This document shows, in pieces, positions 5,362 through 10,161 of a DNA stretch of 10,161 nucleotides; within the stretch, counting starts at the first letter, position 1; each line of letters begins with the position of its first letter. The DNA comes from Gemmobacter sp964439015. Its GTDB lineage: Bacteria > Pseudomonadota > Alphaproteobacteria > Rhodobacterales > Rhodobacteraceae. The stretch is from the NCBI GenBank assembly GCA_964439015.1, contig CAYTMV010000073.1:1-10161 (forward strand), given 5' to 3'. The notes below the pieces were generated by a model that saw only the letters and a program-made list of their open reading frames with translations, was not told the origin of the DNA and did no database searches. Position numbers and translations under genes: made by a program.

Positions 5362-6663
5362 ATGAGCAAAGGCCCGCGCATCACCCCCGAGACCGATCAC
5401 CCCCAGCGTTACGCGCTGGTCAACGAGTTGCACGCCCGGCCATTTCCGGCCCTGCAAGTACCAAGTCACGCGGTGTTCGTGGCGATCAAGGAGCCGGTCA
5501 CCGCCCATGCGCGCGACCGGGGGCTGGATCGGGCGCATCTTCTGGATCTTCTGGACCGCCACGGCTCGGCCCATCCGCAGCCGGAGGCCACGCATTTCTC
5601 GGGGCCGATTGGCCGCTATGCGCTGAAATGGGAAAGCCATACCGAGTTTGTGACCTATTCCGCCTTTGGTCATGGCAACGCCGCGCGCCCCTTCGATCCG
5701 GCGCTGGCCGAGGTGTTTCCCGCCGATTGGCTGGCGGCGGCACCGGGGCTGCGGCTTTGCTCGGTTCTGATCCGGGTGGCTGAGATGCCCGCCGACGATG
5801 CCGCACTCAATACCGCGCTGGATGAGTGGTTTGTGGCCGAAAGTCTGGCCTGTGCGCGGGTCGTGGATGGCGCGGCGGTCATCGCGGGCGATTTCCGCAT
5901 CGATCCGGCGGGGCACATGCGCTTTGCGGTCTTCGTGCGGCCCGGCACCGGCCCGCGCCGGGTGGGGCGGATCGTGCAGCGCCTGTGCGAGATCGAGACC
6001 TATCGCGCCATGTCGATGCTGGGTCTGATGCGGGCCCGCGACCTGACCGCGCGGCTGAACGTGATCGACCCGCGCCTGTCGGATCTGGTCGCGCGGCTGG
6101 AAGGGCAGGACAAGCCGGCCGAGGCGCTGCTGCATGACCTTCTGTCGATCTCGGCCGAGCTGGAGACGCTGGCGGTGCAGTTCTCGTTCCGCTTCGGCGC
6201 GACCGGCGCCTATGAGGCGATTGTGGACCAGCGCGTTGCGGCGCTGCGCGAAGAGCGGTTTCTGGGGCGGCAGACGTTTTCCGAGTTCATGGCGCGGCGC
6301 TATGATCCGGCGATGCGGACAGTGAAGGCGACCGAGGCCCGGCTGAAAAGCCTGGCCAAGCGGGCCGCCCGCGCGGCCGAATTGCTGCGCACGCGCGTGG
6401 ATGTGGAACGCAGCGCCCAGAACCAGCGCCTGCTGGAAAGCATGGATCGGCGCGCCGATCTGGCCCTGCGCCTGCAGCACACGGTCGAGGGGCTGTCGGT
6501 GGTGGCGATCAGCTATTACGCGGTCAGCCTGGCCAGCTATGCCGCCTATCCGCTGATGAAGGCGGCCGGGATTGGCAAGGAGGCGGGCACGGCGCTGTTG
6601 GTGCCGCCGGTGATCCTTGCCGTCTGGGCGATGATCCGGCGCATCCGCAAGGGGATGCACTGA
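5362..6663 (+). CDS. DUF3422-family membrane-anchored protein
   Basis: A 433-residue protein whose sequence fits the DUF3422 family of Alphaproteobacteria and relatives; function unknown. The N-terminus carries the family hallmark HPQRYALVNELHARPFPAL (residues 13-31). A large soluble part follows, then a long helical, probably coiled-coil stretch ending in QNQRLLESMDRRADLALRLQ. Two hydrophobic segments close the protein, about 377-398 (GLSVVAISYYAVSLASYAAY) and 411-426, followed by a basic tail (RRIRKGMH). The soluble part is probably cytoplasmic. The frame stays open back to a GTG at 5257, but those 35 residues are Pro/Arg-rich and not family-like, so ATG 5362 is preferred although its AAGG is only 3 bases away. 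The length matches the family. It stands alone, and its stop lies 4 bases from the convergent permease gene's stop. I see no clear promoter in 5246-5361. Confidence 0.88.
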   Translation: MSKGPRITPETDHPQRYALVNELHARPFPALQVPSHAVFVAIKEPVTAHARDRGLDRAHLLDLLDRHGSAHPQPEATHFSGPIGRYALKWESHTEFVTYSAFGHGNAARPFDPALAEVFPADWLAAAPGLRLCSVLIRVAEMPADDAALNTALDEWFVAESLACARVVDGAAVIAGDFRIDPAGHMRFAVFVRPGTGPRRVGRIVQRLCEIETYRAMSMLGLMRARDLTARLNVIDPRLSDLVARLEGQDKPAEALLHDLLSISAELETLAVQFSFRFGATGAYEAIVDQRVAALREERFLGRQTFSEFMARRYDPAMRTVKATEARLKSLAKRAARAAELLRTRVDVERSAQNQRLLESMDRRADLALRLQHTVEGLSVVAISYYAVSLASYAAYPLMKAAGIGKEAGTALLVPPVILAVWAMIRRIRKGMH

Positions 6664-6667
6664 GGGT

Positions 6668-7525
6668 CTAAAGATCCCGCAGCCGTGGGTCCAGCTGCCG
6701 GCGCAGCCCCTCGCCCAACAGGTTGACCGCCAGCACCGTCAGGGTGATCGCCAGCCCTGGCCACAGCACACGGCCGGGATGGCTGCGGATGTCGTCCAGC
6801 CCCTCGTGCAGCAGGCTGCCCCAGGTTGGGAAATCGGGCGGAAAGCCCTGTCCCAGAAAGCTCAGCACGCTTTCCAGCAGGATCGCCTCGGCCACGCAGA
6901 GGGTGGCGGCGACAAGGACGGGGGCGGCCAGATTGGGCAGCAGGTGGTGGCGGATGATCCGCGGGCCGCGCGCGCCGATCCCTTGCGCCGCGCGGATGAA
7001 ATCCCGCTCGCGCAGGGACAGCACCTCGGCCCGCGCCAGCCGCGCCACCGGCATCCAGGCGGTCAGGCCAAGGGCCGCGACGATCAGGATGAAGGGGCCG
7101 GCCTCGGGCCCCAGCGCGCGGGAGGCTGCATCGCGAAACAGCATCAGCAGAACCAGCAGCAGGGGCAGCAGCGGCAGCGACAGCCAGGCATCGGTCAGCC
7201 GCATCAGCAGCCCGTCCAGCCCCCGCACCCAGCCCGCCAGCACGCCAACGGCGGTGCCCAGCGTGACCGCAAGGACCATCGCCGACAGCCCCACTGCAAG
7301 GCTGATCCGGCCGCCCTGCAACAGCCGGGCCAGCAGGTCGCGGCCCAGCTGGTCGGTGCCCAGCGGATGCGCCGCACTGCCGGGCAGGTTGCGCGCCGCC
7401 AGCATCCGCACCGGGTCCGGGTCGATGAAGGTCGGGTCAAGAGGCCAGAGCCACGGCCCCAGCGCCACCGCCGCCGCAAGACCTGCCAGCAGCGCCAGCC
7501 CTGCCACAAGGCGCGCGTCAGCCAT
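6668..7525 (-). CDS. Peptide-type ABC importer permease, DppC-like
   Basis: The second of two inner-membrane channel subunits of an oligopeptide/dipeptide-type (or nickel-type) ABC importer; 285 residues. An N-terminal helix (about 5-23) is followed by PLGTDQLGRDLLARLLQGG (54-72), the hallmark of the DppC/OppC branch. The cytoplasmic loop that docks with the ATPase is at about 177-198 (FIRAAQGIGARGPRI then IRHHLLPNL). LSFLGQGFPPDFPTWG (221-236) and a final GEGLRRQLDPRL are also typical. The ATG at 7525 is chosen over an upstream ATG at 7567 because GAGG lies 7 bases before it and the family begins there. It overlaps the DppB-like gene by 8 bases. It is the last gene of the operon: DUF3422 converges on it at once. 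Substrate cannot be deduced. Confidence 0.93.
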   Translation of the reverse strand: MADARLVAGLALLAGLAAAVALGPWLWPLDPTFIDPDPVRMLAARNLPGSAAHPLGTDQLGRDLLARLLQGGRISLAVGLSAMVLAVTLGTAVGVLAGWVRGLDGLLMRLTDAWLSLPLLPLLLVLLMLFRDAASRALGPEAGPFILIVAALGLTAWMPVARLARAEVLSLRERDFIRAAQGIGARGPRIIRHHLLPNLAAPVLVAATLCVAEAILLESVLSFLGQGFPPDFPTWGSLLHEGLDDIRSHPGRVLWPGLAITLTVLAVNLLGEGLRRQLDPRLRDL

Positions 7526-8525
7526 GTCGCAGCCTCGGGTCCAGGGCCGCGTAAAGGACATCGGCAATCAGGTTGCACAGCACCACCAGCACCGCGAACA
7601 GAAAGACAATGGTCTGCACCATCGGCAAGTCCGAGGCCCGGATCGCCCCGATCAGCGCCGCGCCGATGCCGTTCACCTTGAAGATCGTCTCGGTCACGAT
7701 CGCGCCGCCAAAGACCGTGGGCAGGCCCAGAGCGATCACCGTCACCACCGGGATCAGCGCATTGGGCAGCACATGCACCAGCACCACGCGCATCTCGGAC
7801 AAGCCACGGGCGCGGGCGGCGCGCACATGATCCTGCGGCAGCACCTCCTGCATGGCGGCGCGCAGATAGCGGCCGATCACGGCGGCGTTGGCCAGTGCCA
7901 GAACGCCCACCGGCAGCGCCATCTGCCGCACTTGCTGACCAAGGCTGGCCCAATCCGTCACCCGCAGCGTGGTGTCATAAGCGGTCGGAAACCAGCCCAG
8001 CCGCGCCGCAAACAGCAGCGAGACCAGCGCAGCGGTCAGAAACGTCGGCAGCGACACGCCCAGCAGCGTCACCAGCCCAAGGCCGCGATCCCAGAGGCCC
8101 GCGGGCCGCAGCGCCGCCACGATCCCGATCGGCAGGGCCAGCACGGCACCCAGCAGATAGCCGCCGCCCACCACCGCCAGCGTCTGCGGCAGACGCTCGG
8201 CGATCACCTCCATCACCGGGCCGCGCGATTGCCAACTGGTGATCCGCGCCTGCCCCTCGGCCATCGCGGTGCCAAAGGTGGCATCAAGGGCGGCCAGCGG
8301 CTCGATCATGAAGACCTGCCTGAGCCACAGCAGATAGCGCCACAGCGCGGGCTCGTTCACGCCCATCTGCTCGATGAGCCGCGCGCGGACCTCGGCGGGG
8401 ATGGTCTGCGGGATCTGGCTGGCCGGGCTGCCCGGGGCCAGATCCACGACCAGAAACACCACCGCGCTGATGACCAGCAGCGTCGGGACCGAGATCAGGA
8501 GCCGACTTGCGATGTATCGCCGCAT
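7518..8525 (-). CDS. Peptide-type ABC importer permease, DppB-like
   Basis: The first channel subunit of the same importer; 335 residues. It begins MRRYIASRLLISVPTLLVIS, the usual start of DppB/OppB proteins with the first membrane helix at about 9-28, followed by VVDLAPGSP. More helices lie at about 115-138, 150-173, 203-218, 255-275 and 303-325. The ATPase-docking loop is at 232-257 (DHVRAARARGLSEM then RVVLVHVLPNAL). ETIFKVNGIGAALIGAI (279-295) and the ALDPRLRHG end are typical. The frame is open further upstream to 8639, but that region is unconserved and overlaps the binding-protein gene; AAGGGGG at 8540-8534 places the ribosome at ATG 8525. It follows the binding-protein gene after 49 bases and overlaps the DppC-like gene. 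Confidence 0.93.
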   Translation of the reverse strand: MRRYIASRLLISVPTLLVISAVVFLVVDLAPGSPASQIPQTIPAEVRARLIEQMGVNEPALWRYLLWLRQVFMIEPLAALDATFGTAMAEGQARITSWQSRGPVMEVIAERLPQTLAVVGGGYLLGAVLALPIGIVAALRPAGLWDRGLGLVTLLGVSLPTFLTAALVSLLFAARLGWFPTAYDTTLRVTDWASLGQQVRQMALPVGVLALANAAVIGRYLRAAMQEVLPQDHVRAARARGLSEMRVVLVHVLPNALIPVVTVIALGLPTVFGGAIVTETIFKVNGIGAALIGAIRASDLPMVQTIVFLFAVLVVLCNLIADVLYAALDPRLRHG

Positions 8526-8551
8526 CCCTGCCGCCCCCTTGCACCCATGGT

Positions 8552-8570
8552 CCGCGCGTCGATGGCGCGG
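8552..8570 (-). other. Small hairpin between binding-protein and permease genes
   Basis: On the minus-strand transcript CCGCGC (8570-8565) pairs with GCGCGG (8557-8552) around a 7-base loop, 4 bases after the TAA of the binding-protein gene. Hairpins here often stabilise the upstream mRNA, so that binding protein exceeds permease. There is no U-run, so it is not a terminator. Short GC stems are common in such DNA. Confidence 0.3.
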
Positions 8571-8574
8571 TGCC

Positions 8575-10161
8575 TTACTTGATACGATACCATTCGGCCG
8601 CGCGCGAGAGTTCGGCATCCCACGGCCCGGCCACCACACCGCCCAGACTGTTGGCCCGCGCCGACAGACGGCCCCGATGCACCAGCGGCAACAGCGCCAT
8701 CTGTCCGGTGGTGACCATGGTGTCCAGCGCGCGGATCAGCGCCGCCCGCTCGTCCGGGGCGATGCTTTGCTGCAATCGTGCCAGCGCCGCGTCAAAGGCC
8801 GGATCGCAGAAGCGGCCGATATTTTCGGCCTGCCACTGGTTTTCGGGGCCGGGGATGCGGTCGCAGGTCAGTTGCGCCAGATAGGGCTCGGGGTCGGTGC
8901 CGTCCCACTCGCTGGCATACATCTGCACATCGGCGTAAAATTTCTGATGCGTGTCGGGCGAGGCAGGATCACTGCCAAAGAACACGCCCGCGTCGATCTG
9001 CCTGAGCGTGACCGAAACGCCGATCTCGGACCACCAGCTTTTGACCAGCGCCTGAACATCCTGCCGGATCGGGTTGACCGTGGTCTGGAAGGTCAGCGCC
9101 AGCGGCCGTCCATCCTTTTCGCGCACCCCGTCGCCGTCCTGATCCTGCCAGCCGGCCTGGTCCAGCAGGGCCTTGGCCGCGGCAAGATCCTGCGTCAGGC
9201 AACTGGTGTCGGCCGAGGCATATTCGGCGGGGGCCGGGATCAGATTGCAGACCGGCCGGCCCGCGCTGCCATAGCCGAGATCAGCCAGCACACCGCGGTC
9301 AATCGCCAGCGACAAGGCCCGGCGCACCCGAAGATCTGACAGGATCGGATGCGGATGGCGGGGCGTGCTGCGCGCGCCCTCGGGCAGATCGGGCGAGGGG
9401 TCGCTAAGGTTCAGCACGATCCGCTCGACCAGGCTCCCAAAGCCGGTGACAAAATCGCCCTTGCCCGTCTTTGCCAGCTCGGCCTGCAGGGGCGGGGGGA
9501 TCAGCGTGTTCCAGGCATAGTCGAACTCGCCCGTCTCCAGCACCGCGCGCGCCGCCCCCTCGGCATCGCCGCCACCCTTCAGCACCACCTCGGCAAAGGC
9601 CGGGCGAGCCGGGTCGTGGTAATGGGGATTGGCGGCAAAGGTCGCCACATCATTGACGCGAAACTCTTGCACCACAAACGGGCCGGTGCCGATGGGGGCA
9701 AAGTTCTGCTCGGAACAGCTGGCCGCGGCGGCACCCAGACAGGCGGCAAACTGCGCCTTTTGCAGGATCGGGGCCGAGGCGCCGGTAAAGGCGATCCAGG
9801 GGTTGGCCTTTGGCGCGTCAAAGCTGATCCGCACGGTCAGCGGGTCCACGGACTCGACCGCGGTCACGCCGGCAAATTTGGCAAGTTGCGCGCAGGCGCC
9901 CTCGGGATGGGTGCAATAGCTGTGGGTAAAGACCACATCCTCGGCCGTGACCGGGCTGCCATCCGACCAGCGCAGGTCTGGCCGCAGCCGCCAGGTGACC
10001 GACCGGCGATCCGCCGCCACGCCGCCATTCTCGACCGTCGGAACCGCCTCGGCCAGCCGCGGGACCAGATGACCGTTCTCGTCAAAGCCGGCCAGCGGCT
10101 CCAGCACCAGCGAGGCCGCGTCGATATCCTTGGTGCCGCCCGACAGGTAGGGGTTCAGGAT
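8575..10161 (-). CDS. Peptide-type ABC importer substrate-binding protein (family 5), N-terminus cut by the right edge
   Basis: The periplasmic ligand-binding subunit of the importer. 528 residues plus stop are visible, and the frame is open to the edge, beginning ILNPYLSGGTKDIDAASLV; in relatives this follows the signal peptide, so perhaps 40-60 residues are missing. The family 5 signature is clear: LRPDLRWSDGSPVTAEDVVF (visible residues 59-78). A GWQDQDGDGVREKDG loop (from about 337) is a usual DxDxDG-type element. The C-terminal lobe contains FCDPAFDAALARLQ and ends EWYRIK. Eight cysteines lie in four close pairs (83/90, 141/149, 305/321, 433/452), consistent with periplasmic disulfides. 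A GTG at 10107 is internal, not the start. It is first of the three visible operon genes. Ligand unknown: peptides are the family default, but other solutes occur. Confidence 0.94.
   Translation of the reverse strand: MLNPYLSGGTKDIDAASLVLEPLAGFDENGHLVPRLAEAVPTVENGGVAADRRSVTWRLRPDLRWSDGSPVTAEDVVFTHSYCTHPEGACAQLAKFAGVTAVESVDPLTVRISFDAPKANPWIAFTGASAPILQKAQFAACLGAAAASCSEQNFAPIGTGPFVVQEFRVNDVATFAANPHYHDPARPAFAEVVLKGGGDAEGAARAVLETGEFDYAWNTLIPPPLQAELAKTGKGDFVTGFGSLVERIVLNLSDPSPDLPEGARSTPRHPHPILSDLRVRRALSLAIDRGVLADLGYGSAGRPVCNLIPAPAEYASADTSCLTQDLAAAKALLDQAGWQDQDGDGVREKDGRPLALTFQTTVNPIRQDVQALVKSWWSEIGVSVTLRQIDAGVFFGSDPASPDTHQKFYADVQMYASEWDGTDPEPYLAQLTCDRIPGPENQWQAENIGRFCDPAFDAALARLQQSIAPDERAALIRALDTMVTTGQMALLPLVHRGRLSARANSLGGVVAGPWDAELSRAAEWYRIK

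Noticed and set aside
6723..8582. A 619-codon open frame on the plus strand opposite the two permease genes
   Set aside because: It is Arg/Ser/Gln/His-rich and low in complexity, and it lies antisense to clear DppC- and DppB-like genes.
10105..10107. GTG at 10107 as the start of the binding protein
   Set aside because: The same frame continues to the window edge with residues typical of the mature family 5 N-terminus, and no signal peptide follows the GTG.

Overview
The window is GC-rich. Hand counts of sample lines give about two thirds G+C in the main genes. Gene content and codon style point to an alphaproteobacterium, most likely of the Rhodobacteraceae (Rhodobacter/Paracoccus type). This rests on protein resemblance and composition, not on a database match.

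Layout from left to right. (1) Bases 1-665, minus strand: the N-terminal 221 codons of kynureninase (kynU), cut by the left edge. (2) 774-1214, plus: a 146-residue membrane methyltransferase of the isoprenylcysteine/phospholipid type, divergent from kynU. (3) 1369-4404, plus: pntA and pntB, both subunits of the proton-translocating NAD(P) transhydrogenase, ending in a strong intrinsic terminator at 4430-4467. (4) 4479-5209, minus: an AT-rich islet (about 42% G+C over 4501-5160 by hand count) with two small overlapping genes, a soluble probable beta-sandwich protein followed by a two-helix membrane protein, and its own consensus-like promoter at 5239-5265. (5) 5362-6663, plus: a DUF3422-family protein with two C-terminal membrane helices. 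(6) 6668-10161, minus: the end of a peptide-type ABC importer operon, with a substrate-binding protein cut by the right edge, then a DppB-like and a DppC-like permease. No ATPase gene lies within the visible part.

How the parts work together. PntA and PntB form one membrane enzyme that uses the proton gradient to make NADPH. The binding protein and two permeases form one importer that must get its ATPases from outside the window. KynU belongs to tryptophan catabolism. These core genes have no obvious shared pathway.

The part that stands out is the islet. Its base composition is foreign, it has its own promoter, its two genes are translationally coupled, and it pairs a soluble sensor-like protein with a small membrane protein. 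That architecture fits a compact defence or stress module, but no function can be assigned from sequence alone. No tRNA, rRNA, CRISPR array, transposase or integrase is visible. No gene-free stretch exceeds about 155 bases.
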